Shown here: positions 1 to 5,627 of the stretch, piece after piece
Layout of the letters: each line of letters starts with the position of its first letter
Position numbering within the stretch: the first letter of the stretch is position 1
DNA from: an uncultured Spirochaetaceae bacterium
GTDB taxonomy: Bacteria > Spirochaetota > Spirochaetia > Treponematales > Treponemataceae
Direction: 5' to 3'
DNA: 6,630 bases
Assembly: GCA_902797925.1 (NCBI GenBank)
Contig: CADBUT010000165.1
Coordinates: forward strand, 1-6,630
The notes under the pieces: model-generated
The model's database searches: none
Told to the model about the DNA's origin: nothing
The model's input: the letters and a program-made list of their open reading frames with translations, nothing else
Position numbers and translations under genes: made by a program

Positions 1-1
1 C

Positions 2-877
2 GGCTATTCTTCGGTTTTTCCGCCGACTACAACCGCAAGCACAACGACAATGCTTTCTGGGCTTTCGCCAATAGAGCACGGCTGGCTCGGCTGGGACGTT
101 TACTTTGAGCAGGAAGATAAAACCGTGACTTGCTTCAAAAACTGGCTTATGGGTACTGAAACACCGGCTGCGCCGTACAATGTGGCTTATAAGTATTTTC
201 CGTATAAAGACATAGCTTCTCTTATAAATGAAACTGGCAACGCTGATGCGGCTATTGTTTTTCCATTCGGGCCGAAACCTTTCGGCAAGCTTGACACCTG
301 GTTTGCTGAAATAAAGCGGCGTTGTTTGCTTGAAGGCAAGACTTTCACTTATGCTTATTGGGAACACCCTGACGGCTATATGCACAAAAACGGAACTGAA
401 AGCAAGGAAGCCCACGATTGTGTAGTTGAACTGAACCGGCGCATCGAAGAGCTGTGCAAGTCTTTGAAAGACACGCTCGTTTTTGTTACGGCTGACCACG
501 GTCACAACGACATTGTGCGCGACTATTTTTCAGAGAATTACCCGGAATTTGCCAAAATGCTTGTCCGTGCGCCGTCTATAGAGCCGCGCGCAATCAGCTT
601 TTATGTCAAAGACGAATATAAGCCTGTGTTTGCAGACGAATTCAACCGCCTTTTCGGTGATGACTACACGCTTTTTACAAAACAGCAGGTCTTTGAAAAG
701 CAGCTTTTCGGCACAGGCGAGCCGCACAAGAACTTGACCGGCATCGGCGATTTTGTGGCCGCCGCGCTTGGCAGCCGCACAATGTTCTGGAACAAAAACG
801 CAAAGCCGTTCAAGAGCCACCACGCCGGCATGAGCCGCGAAGAGATGATAATTCCGCTTATTGCGTATAAATGCTGA
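2..877 (+). CDS. Alkaline-phosphatase-superfamily hydrolase (type I phosphodiesterase / nucleotide pyrophosphatase-like), 5' partial
   Basis: The frame is open from base 2, so the gene begins before the window; the ATG at 50 is internal, because the codons before it already encode conserved family sequence. Visible motifs: SVFPPTT followed by LSGLSPIEHGW, the nucleophile region, with the likely catalytic Thr at bases 29-31. Next come DGYMH (bases 371-385), TADHGH with the metal-ligand Asp at 494, and SHHAG (His codons 818 and 821) near the C-terminus. These are the two-metal ligands expected in this superfamily, which hydrolyses phosphodiester or phosphomonoester bonds. From memory of relatives, about 80 N-terminal residues are missing, including the LLxDGxG metal-binding Asp. 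No signal peptide can be judged. It ends TGA 16 bases before the racemase gene, so the two are probably co-transcribed. The substrate cannot be told from sequence. Confidence 0.88.
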   Translation, partial: GYSSVFPPTTTASTTTMLSGLSPIEHGWLGWDVYFEQEDKTVTCFKNWLMGTETPAAPYNVAYKYFPYKDIASLINETGNADAAIVFPFGPKPFGKLDTWFAEIKRRCLLEGKTFTYAYWEHPDGYMHKNGTESKEAHDCVVELNRRIEELCKSLKDTLVFVTADHGHNDIVRDYFSENYPEFAKMLVRAPSIEPRAISFYVKDEYKPVFADEFNRLFGDDYTLFTKQQVFEKQLFGTGEPHKNLTGIGDFVAAALGSRTMFWNKNAKPFKSHHAGMSREEMIIPLIAYKC

Positions 878-893
878 AAAAGGAGAACCTTGA

Positions 894-1586
894 ATGAAGA
901 AAATCGGTTTGATTGGCGGCACCGGCCCTGAATCAACTTTAGTCTATTACAAAGAAATCAACACAATCTGCAACAAAAAGTGCGGCGGCGCTGCTTTTCC
1001 TGAAATGTCGGTTGAAAGCCTGAATCTGTTCAAGGCGCTTGAGCTTGTGCAGAATAACAAGCTTGATGAGCTTGCTGATTATATCGCCGGAAAAATCGAT
1101 AATCTTGTGCGCGGCGGTGCAGAAATTGTTGCGCTGACCGCCGCAACGATGCACGTTGTCTACGGCAAGTTAAAGCCGAAAGTTTCTGTGCCTTTCATCA
1201 GCATCCCGGAAACTGTTGCGGAAGAAGCCGCCGCGCGCGGGTACAAAAAAATCGGGCTGCTCGGCACAATTTTTACGATGGAACAAGATTATCTTAAGAA
1301 GCCTGTCGAAATGCGCGGCGTGCAGGTTGCCGTTCCTTCAACTGAAGACAGAAAAACCGTGAACAGCATTATCGGCGGCGAGCTTGAGTTTGGCGTTGTA
1401 AAGCCTGAATCTGTCGAAAAACTTGCCGGCATTATAAGCCGCATGAAGGCAGAAGCCGGAATAGAAGCCGTGATTCTTGGCTGCACAGAGCTGCCGCTCG
1501 CGCTGAACGAGAAAAACTGTCCAGTTCCGCCGCTCGACATAATGCAGCTTCACATCGAAAAGCTCTGCAATCTAATTTCAGAATAG
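894..1586 (+). CDS. Aspartate/glutamate racemase family protein, Thr/Cys active-site type
   Basis: This 230-residue protein has the usual length for the PLP-independent Asp/Glu racemase family. It starts with the phosphate/substrate-loop signature MKKIGLIGGTGPEST. The C-terminal catalytic motif LGCTELPL carries Cys197. The N-terminal motif, usually CTNTMH-like, reads LTAATMH, so the first catalytic Cys is replaced by Thr82. Known relatives with a Thr/Cys pair include the E. coli L-aspartate/glutamate-specific racemase (EcL-DER, Thr83/Cys197 from memory), which mainly converts L to D. By inference this enzyme makes D-Asp or D-Glu in the cytoplasm, perhaps one-way. The start is supported by AAGGAG at 880-885, eight bases before ATG. 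It probably shares an mRNA with the upstream phosphatase-fold gene and the downstream acetyltransferase. I am sure of the family; the precise substrate is open. Confidence 0.92.
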   Translation: MKKIGLIGGTGPESTLVYYKEINTICNKKCGGAAFPEMSVESLNLFKALELVQNNKLDELADYIAGKIDNLVRGGAEIVALTAATMHVVYGKLKPKVSVPFISIPETVAEEAAARGYKKIGLLGTIFTMEQDYLKKPVEMRGVQVAVPSTEDRKTVNSIIGGELEFGVVKPESVEKLAGIISRMKAEAGIEAVILGCTELPLALNEKNCPVPPLDIMQLHIEKLCNLISE

Positions 1587-1605
1587 CCGCAATATACCGT
1601 AATGC

Positions 1606-1613
1606 GAGGAAAG
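1606..1613 (+). promoter_or_regulatory. Ribosome binding site that sets the start of the GNAT gene at 1617
   Basis: GAGGAAAG lies six bases (from the end of AGGA) upstream of the ATG at 1617. It also lies just inside the reading frame opened by an earlier ATG at 1602, which has no such sequence before it. This favours 1617. Confidence 0.7.
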
Positions 1614-1616
1614 AAA

Positions 1617-2117
1617 ATGCTTAGACTTAGACCATACAAAAGCGCAGATGCAAAGACAATACTTTCTTGGGTTAAAGACGAAAAATCGTTTCATCAATGG
1701 TGCGCCGACCGGCTCGGCAATTACCCGCCTTCGGCAGAAACGCTTAACGCGCATTACGAAGAGGGCGCAATGCTTCCGTTTACCGCTTATGACGAAAGCG
1801 GGCTTGTGGGGCATTTCTTTTTGCGCTTTATGAACGAAGAAAAAACATCAATCCGCATCGGCTTTGTAATTGTAGATTCTGCAAAGCGTGGCAAAGGCTA
1901 CGGCAAGCAGATGATTCAGCTTGCACTGAAATATGCTTTTGAATTTTTGCAGGCTGAAAATGTGAGCCTCGGCGTTTTTGAAAACAACCCGGCCGCATAC
2001 CGCTGCTATAAAGCCGCCGGCTTCAAAGACTTGCCCACAACGCACGTCTGCCACCTGCTCGGCGAAGACTGGAACTGTCTTGAGCTAGACTGCAACCGCA
2101 CCGACTGGCAATTGTAG
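1617..2117 (+). CDS. GNAT family N-acetyltransferase, RimJ/RimL-like
   Basis: The 166-residue product begins MLRLRPYKSADAKTI, the typical first strand and helix of RimJ/RimL-type GNAT proteins. It carries the acetyl-CoA pyrophosphate loop (motif A, R/QxxGxG) as RGKGYG at residues 91-96. The later NNPAAYRCYKAAGF stretch (residues 123-136) is the conserved motif B region. It should transfer an acetyl group from acetyl-CoA to an amine; the acceptor cannot be predicted. I chose ATG 1617 because of its ribosome binding site; the in-frame ATG at 1602 would add MRGKK. The gene follows the racemase by 30 bases and is probably the last gene of that operon. It is followed by a hairpin and T-tract and then a convergent gene. 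Confidence 0.88.
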   Translation: MLRLRPYKSADAKTILSWVKDEKSFHQWCADRLGNYPPSAETLNAHYEEGAMLPFTAYDESGLVGHFFLRFMNEEKTSIRIGFVIVDSAKRGKGYGKQMIQLALKYAFEFLQAENVSLGVFENNPAAYRCYKAAGFKDLPTTHVCHLLGEDWNCLELDCNRTDWQL

Positions 2118-2135
2118 GGCGGCGCTGTTTAGGCT

Positions 2136-2189
2136 AAATTGAAACTCGGACATTGAGCGAAGTCGAAATGTCCAATTTGCATTTTTTTT
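2136..2189 (+). terminator. Putative intrinsic terminator of the plus-strand operon
   Basis: A seven-pair stem GGACATT/AATGTCC (2148-2154 with 2167-2173) is flanked by a possible outer AAATT/AATTT helix (2136-2140 with 2174-2178). Eight T residues follow at 2182-2189. The T-run is three bases after the outer helix and eight after the inner one, so it is not textbook. No matching T-run serves the minus-strand gene that converges here. Confidence 0.45.
2148..2173 (+). repeat. Copy 1 of an 18-base intergenic motif with complementary arms
   Basis: The unit is GGAC + ATTGAGCGAAGTCGAAAT + GTCC. The four-base arms pair with each other, as do the ATT/AAT ends of the core, giving a seven-pair stem with a 12-base loop. 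A second copy in opposite orientation lies at 2201-2226 with a nearly identical core and different arms. Confidence 0.75.
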
Positions 2190-2200
2190 GGCAGAGATAT

Positions 2201-2226
2201 GGTGATTTCGACTCCGCTCAATCACC
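2201..2226 (-). repeat. Copy 2 of the 18-base intergenic motif, inverted
   Basis: Read on the minus strand this is GGTG + ATTGAGCGGAGTCGAAAT + CACC. The core differs from copy 1 at one base (G for A); the arms are unrelated in sequence but again complementary. The two copies could also pair with each other over 18 bases with one mismatch, giving one long stem over 2152-2222. Confidence 0.75.
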
Positions 2227-2242
2227 GGGGGTCTAGCTTTGT

Positions 2243-3166
2243 TTAACGGCGGTGCTTGCCGCGTTCAATAAAATCCATGTGCGCAAGGTCTTTGCGCGAG
2301 AGCCGCTTTTCGCCTAAATCTACGCCTTTTATGCTGTTTCTGCTTCTTGCGGCTTTTTTCTGCTTTGCGCCTGCGGAAGTTTCATGCTTTTTAGGCTGAA
2401 AATCACCTTTCTTTACGAAATCTCGCCATGTTTTTGGTTCGGGCACTTCAAATTTCATGTGTTCGCCTGTAAAAGGATGGTCGAATTCGAGCGTGCGCGC
2501 ATGAAGACAAAGCCTGTTAAAATGGTCAGTCTTTGCGCGGTGCTCTTTATCGCCCTCAAGCGGAAAGCCATGAAAAGCGAGGTGCGCGCGGATCTGGTTT
2601 TTCTTGCCGGTATCAAGCGAAAGTTCAAAAAGAACATGGGTTTCGCCTTTTTCGAGCATCTTGTAATGTGTGCGCGCGGCTTCTGTCTTAAAAGTTTTTC
2701 CGTCTTTGCCCGTGTCGCTTTCTTTTGGCACAAAGCCTACGTTATGCGCGTTCTGCGCAAGCTTATCTGAAATTGTGCCTTCGTCTGCCAAGTCTGTCTG
2801 GCGCGGCTTTTCGGCAACCGCAATATAAAGCCGTTCAGTCACCATTTTGTGCCAAGTTTCCATTATTTTGGTCTGCGCCTGCTCGGTCAGCGCGAACATC
2901 ATCACGCCGCTTGTGTCGCGGTCAAGCCGGTGCACGGCAAAAGGTCTGTGCCGTGTGTTTGCCGCGCCGTGCTTGCGCAAAAGCTCTTCAAGCACAGACT
3001 GCGCCGTCTTAGTTTTGCTGCCGGGGTAGGGTACAGACAAAAGACCTGCCGGCTTGTCTATCACCGCTATGTACTGGTCTTGATACAATATTTCGATTCT
3101 TTCCGGGTTATGGCTTTTATGTTCAGCCTTGTGCTGACGCTGAACTGCCTGCTTTTCGTTTTGCAT
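2243..3166 (-). CDS. RluA-family RNA pseudouridine synthase with basic C-terminal tail
   Basis: The 307-residue protein isomerises uridine to pseudouridine in rRNA or tRNA; which site is not predictable. The core opens with IEILYQDQYIAVIDKPAGLL (residues 24-43). It contains the catalytic motif AVHRLDRDTSG with Asp82, the ERLYIA motif, and KNQIRAHLAFHGFPLEGD, all diagnostic of the RluA/RsuA fold. There is no N-terminal S4 RNA-binding domain: only about 23 charged residues precede the core. About the last 55 residues are a Lys/Arg-rich extension after the usual end of the fold, perhaps a substitute RNA-binding tail (inference). ATG 3166 is the first start after an in-frame stop at 3176-3178; it lacks a clear ribosome binding site. 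It converges with the GNAT gene and is divergent from the small ORF. Confidence 0.92.
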   Translation of the reverse strand: MQNEKQAVQRQHKAEHKSHNPERIEILYQDQYIAVIDKPAGLLSVPYPGSKTKTAQSVLEELLRKHGAANTRHRPFAVHRLDRDTSGVMMFALTEQAQTKIMETWHKMVTERLYIAVAEKPRQTDLADEGTISDKLAQNAHNVGFVPKESDTGKDGKTFKTEAARTHYKMLEKGETHVLFELSLDTGKKNQIRAHLAFHGFPLEGDKEHRAKTDHFNRLCLHARTLEFDHPFTGEHMKFEVPEPKTWRDFVKKGDFQPKKHETSAGAKQKKAARSRNSIKGVDLGEKRLSRKDLAHMDFIERGKHRR

Positions 3167-3185
3167 AAGATGATTTTATCATTTT

Positions 3186-3213
3186 AAGCTGATTTATGAA
3201 ACAGCTTCAGCTT
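3186..3213. repeat. Short inverted/direct repeat AAGCTG / CAGCTT x2
   Basis: AAGCTG (3186-3191) is complementary to CAGCTT at 3202-3207, and CAGCTT is repeated immediately at 3208-3213. It lies in the divergent gap between the pseudouridine synthase and the small ORF. It could be a hairpin or a binding site, but six-base arms can arise by chance. Confidence 0.25.
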
Positions 3214-3243
3214 GCAAGGCTCGAATGAGAGGCGCGTTTGCGC

Positions 3244-3249
3244 TATAAT
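3244..3249 (+). promoter_or_regulatory. Putative -10 box (TATAAT), possible leaderless start
   Basis: This is a perfect TATAAT, with only six bases between it and the ATG at 3256. Transcription would be expected to begin at about the A of that ATG, giving a leaderless message. The -35 region at 17-base spacing (TCGAAT, 3221-3226) is poor. Confidence 0.4.
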
Positions 3250-3255
3250 AGGCTC

Positions 3256-3441
3256 ATGGACGATAAAGAGTATTATTCGATTAAGCGCATTTCTTCGATT
3301 TCGGTTGAGCAGCTTCAGCGCAACCTGAAAAAGAAAAAGCTTGACAATACAAAATACCGCGAGAATCAGTTGCGGCAAGGCCACGATGATGCCGAAATGC
3401 TGCTCGAAAAGCAGCAAGACTTCGATTCGTTCGATTCGTGA
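3256..3441 (+). CDS. Small hypothetical protein, 61 residues, highly charged
   Basis: I do not recognise this protein. It begins MDDKEYYSIKRISSISVEQL, has a central lysine run (KKKKLD) and an acidic/Gln-rich end EKQQDFDSFDS. There is no signal peptide, membrane segment or Cys. The middle looks helical and could be a small coiled coil or nucleic-acid-associated protein (inference only). Codon choice resembles its neighbours. It fills a gap that is otherwise empty on both strands, which argues for a real gene. ATG 3256 has no ribosome binding site but sits just after TATAAT. The end carries a nine-base tandem duplication. It converges with the Ntn-hydrolase gene, 33 bases away. Confidence 0.5.
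   Translation: MDDKEYYSIKRISSISVEQLQRNLKKKKLDNTKYRENQLRQGHDDAEMLLEKQQDFDSFDS
3421..3438 (+). repeat. Nine-base tandem duplication (TTCGATTCG x2)
   Basis: Two exact adjacent copies, 3421-3429 and 3430-3438, encode the FDSFDS end of the small ORF just before its TGA. The unit length is a multiple of three, so gain or loss of a copy keeps the frame. Confidence 0.8.
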
Positions 3442-3469
3442 GGCAATGCCGCAAATCAGCTGACAGTCC

Positions 3470-3492
3470 TTCCGCTATAATGAAAAGCGGAA
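3470..3492. repeat. Inverted repeat in the convergent gap, overlapping a stop codon
   Basis: TTCCGCT (3470-3476) pairs with AGCGGAA (3486-3492) around a nine-base loop; the minus-strand stop at 3475-3477 lies in the left arm. A competing GCGG/CCGC hairpin occupies 3487-3498. It sits where two genes converge, so a bidirectional terminator is possible, but no T-run follows on either strand. Confidence 0.3.
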
Positions 3493-4701
3493 AACCGCAT
3501 TTTCGTCGCCGTAGTTTTCGTTTGAAACCCAGAAAACTGACTTGTCCGTCAAGTTGTAGATTATGCTGTGGTTTGTAATCCATGTTTTCTGGTTTATCTC
3601 TTTGCCCTGGTCTTTGTTCCGTTTGCGCTGCCCAACAGCCTGAAGCAGCTTCATTCCGTCAGTTTCGTCAGCTACAATGCCGTTGCTTGCATCAAGCGCA
3701 CTGTAAAGCATGTTGTAGCGCACCAAACCGTTAATTTCATCTTCCTTTGATAATTCGTAGTATTCCGGCTGAAGAATGAAATTTGTTACGCACTGAAAAT
3801 CTGACTTCGCTTCAATCTCGCCGATATGGCTGTCTTTGTCGTTATAAGTTACTACAAGTTCGCGGAGCGTGCCGTCGTTATCGGTCTTGTCTCTCGCATT
3901 CAAAGGCGGAATCCATTCAATCACGGCGCTTCTGCCAGTTTTGTCGGCAATCATATAATGAAAGGAACATTCGGCAGAATCATGCAAATCATATTGCTTT
4001 ACAAGCTCAATTGCTTCGTCAACGTCATCGGCATAATCAAGAATCAGGCGGAGCATTGTTGTTGATGTAATGTCGGGCTTTTCCGTCTGCTGATTCGTTT
4101 CAACAGTTTTCGGTCCGCCTTGATAAGACATGTAGATGGCGCAGCTTAAGCCTGCATCGTTCATGCCGTCAAGCGGCGCATAAGGCGCGGCAATGCATAA
4201 GATTTTGTCGTATATTGATTTGACGCATCTGTCTGGTGCAATGCCCAAATATTGCAGGTCAACGCTTGAAACAGTTGCATGGCGCTTTTTTGATTTTTTC
4301 GTGAAAACAATGCATGTGTTTGTCTGCGTCATGTCATAGTTTCTGCCGAAAAGCCGGTCGCCGTCGGGCGTTTTCGCCGTAAAAGATGAGCACCCGACTT
4401 TTGATGTCTTATAGCCCATGCTGGCAAGCCCTTTCGTTATGTGGTCAGAAATGAATTTGAGCAAATCTGCATCATTTGAAGCGCCGCCCTGGTTGATAAA
4501 ATCATCGAAATAATAGCCGCCGCTGACGTGCATTTCGTATACAGCGCCGTCAAGATGGGCATCATTCCGCGGACGCAATTCTTTGATTGAAAGCACCGTG
4601 CTGATTTCGTTGTGCCAGAGCAATAAAATGCCTGATAATATCAAAATGAAGGCAGACAATAATATAATTGCAGAAATTTTGACAACTTTTTTGATTTTCA
4701 T
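3475..4701 (-). CDS. Membrane-anchored Ntn-hydrolase, linear amide C-N hydrolase (choloylglycine hydrolase / peptidase C45-like)
   Basis: The 408-residue product has an N-terminal membrane anchor (about residues 6-28, after MKIKKVVK). A region of about 75 residues follows, then the nucleophile motif VGCSSF with Cys104. The next block, TPDGDRLFGRNYDM, puts Arg and Asp 16 and 19 residues after the Cys, the same spacing as Cys2/Arg18/Asp21 of bile salt hydrolases. GMNDAGLS, DKTGRSAVIEW, CVTNF and NHSIIYNLTDKS are further family marks. Such enzymes cut or form linear amide bonds after a cysteine becomes the free N-terminus; here that would need self-cleavage between Gly103 and Cys104, as in C45 acyltransferases (inference). 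The catalytic domain should face outside the cytoplasm. In-frame ATGs at 4743 and 4728 exist; I prefer 4701 because the best promoter places transcription start near 4724. The substrate is unknown. Confidence 0.82.
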   Translation of the reverse strand: MKIKKVVKISAIILLSAFILILSGILLLWHNEISTVLSIKELRPRNDAHLDGAVYEMHVSGGYYFDDFINQGGASNDADLLKFISDHITKGLASMGYKTSKVGCSSFTAKTPDGDRLFGRNYDMTQTNTCIVFTKKSKKRHATVSSVDLQYLGIAPDRCVKSIYDKILCIAAPYAPLDGMNDAGLSCAIYMSYQGGPKTVETNQQTEKPDITSTTMLRLILDYADDVDEAIELVKQYDLHDSAECSFHYMIADKTGRSAVIEWIPPLNARDKTDNDGTLRELVVTYNDKDSHIGEIEAKSDFQCVTNFILQPEYYELSKEDEINGLVRYNMLYSALDASNGIVADETDGMKLLQAVGQRKRNKDQGKEINQKTWITNHSIIYNLTDKSVFWVSNENYGDENAVFRFSL

Positions 4702-4730
4702 TTTTTCCCACTTTATTTTTTGTTTCATAG

Positions 4731-4759
4731 AATATACATTCATATTTGAAAAACGTAAA
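4731..4759 (-). promoter_or_regulatory. Putative sigma70-type promoter for the Ntn-hydrolase gene
   Basis: Read on the minus strand: -35 TTTACG (4759-4754), a 17-base spacer, and -10 TATATT (4736-4731), with expected start near 4724. This lies downstream of the ATGs at 4743 and 4728, so only the ATG at 4701 would be inside the transcript. Confidence 0.5.
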
Positions 4760-4810
4760 GTGAATCGTTAAAGCTTGTGCCTTTCAAAATTTCTGCATTG
4801 AATGGCTGTG

Positions 4811-4839
4811 TTGAAAGAGAACGGTTTTTCGCTTATTAT
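4811..4839 (+). promoter_or_regulatory. Putative sigma70-type promoter for the exonuclease III gene
   Basis: -35 TTGAAA (4811-4816), exactly 17 bases, then -10 TATTAT (4834-4839); each box is close to consensus. Expected start is near 4846, just before the GAGGG ribosome binding site (4851-4855) and the ATG at 4860, giving a very short leader. Confidence 0.65.
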
Positions 4840-4859
4840 GAATTTGCAAAGAGGGCAAA

Positions 4860-5621
4860 ATGAAAATCATATCATGGAACGTAAACGGAATTCGTGCTGT
4901 TGAAAAGAAGGGCTTTATCGAGTGGTTGCTTGGTTCTGACGCAGATGTAGTCTGCATTCAAGAAACAAAGGCAAATCCGGGGCAATTGTCGCCAGAACTG
5001 CTTGCACCGGGCGGCGTGTACAAAAGCTGGTTTTCAAGCGCAAAAAAAGCAGGTTATTCGGGTACGGCAATCTTTGCAAGAACTGAACCAGACAGCGTTG
5101 AAACGATGGGCGATGCGCGCTTTGACGATGAAGGGCGCGTACCAATCGCAACATTCGGGAAACTGTCTGTAATTTCGGCGTACTTTCCGAACAGCCAGGA
5201 TGCGGGCGCGCGCCTTGATTACAAGCTTGCATTTTGCGATGCAATGCTCAAAAAATGTGACGAGCTTGTGGCTGCCGGCTTCAACATCGTGCTTTGCGGC
5301 GACTACAATATTGCGCACAAGCCGATTGACCTTGCGAATCCAAAAGCAAACGAAGGTAACGCCGGTTATCTGCCCGAAGAGCGCGCCTGGATGGACAAAT
5401 TCACGGCTGCTGGTTATGTAGACACTTTCAGGCATTTCTGCCAAGAACCAAAGATGTACACATGGTGGAGCTACCGCTTCCACGCGCGGGAAAAGAACAT
5501 CGGATGGCGTATAGACTATCAGTGTGTAAACCCGGCTTTTATAAACAGCGTAAGGTCTTCTGTAATCATGAGCGATGTTCTCGGCTCAGACCATTGCCCG
5601 ATTGCCGTAGAAGTGGAGTAA
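4860..5621 (+). CDS. xth: Exodeoxyribonuclease III (AP endonuclease, ExoA/XthA family)
   Basis: This 253-residue enzyme has the normal length and all expected motifs of the Mg-dependent exonuclease/endonuclease/phosphatase fold. They are WNVNGIRA with Asn7, IQETK with Glu35, Tyr108 in SAYFPN, GDYNIAH with Asp148 and Asn150, RIDYQ, and the catalytic SDHCPI with Asp244 and His245. It nicks DNA 5' to abasic sites and trims 3' ends in base excision repair in the cytoplasm. Length and motifs match B. subtilis ExoA and related short forms. A good promoter and GAGGG four bases from the ATG support the start. It is transcribed alone: the gene upstream is divergent and the gene downstream converges, with only six bases between the stops. 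Confidence 0.97.
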   Translation: MKIISWNVNGIRAVEKKGFIEWLLGSDADVVCIQETKANPGQLSPELLAPGGVYKSWFSSAKKAGYSGTAIFARTEPDSVETMGDARFDDEGRVPIATFGKLSVISAYFPNSQDAGARLDYKLAFCDAMLKKCDELVAAGFNIVLCGDYNIAHKPIDLANPKANEGNAGYLPEERAWMDKFTAAGYVDTFRHFCQEPKMYTWWSYRFHAREKNIGWRIDYQCVNPAFINSVRSSVIMSDVLGSDHCPIAVEVE

Positions 5622-5627
5622 CGGCGG

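Noticed and set aside
50..52. ATG at 50 as the start of the phosphatase-fold gene
   Set aside because: The preceding in-frame codons encode the conserved nucleophile region of the family, so the gene begins outside the window.
530..1553. Minus-strand open frames opposite the phosphatase-fold and racemase genes
   Set aside because: Shadow frames without motifs or ribosome binding sites, opposite confidently assigned genes.
1602..1616. Earlier ATG at 1602 as the start of the first GNAT gene
   Set aside because: It has no ribosome binding site, and the GAGGAAAG that serves the ATG at 1617 lies inside this extension.
2384..3187. Several plus-strand open frames over 2384-3187
   Set aside because: They lie antisense to the pseudouridine synthase, whose motifs are unambiguous, and their translations show no domain or sensible composition.
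3481..3585. A 34-codon Arg/Lys-rich plus-strand frame starting at the ATG in CGCTATAATG
   Set aside because: It is antisense to the conserved 3' end of the Ntn-hydrolase, has no ribosome binding site, and its basic composition mirrors the opposite strand.
3568..4070. Plus-strand open frames of 60-95 codons over 3568-4070
   Set aside because: Antisense to the Ntn-hydrolase gene, with no recognisable motif.
4915..5483. Minus-strand open frames of 109 and 149 codons opposite exonuclease III
   Set aside because: Shadow frames of a well conserved gene; their Cys/Arg-rich content is typical of antisense translation.
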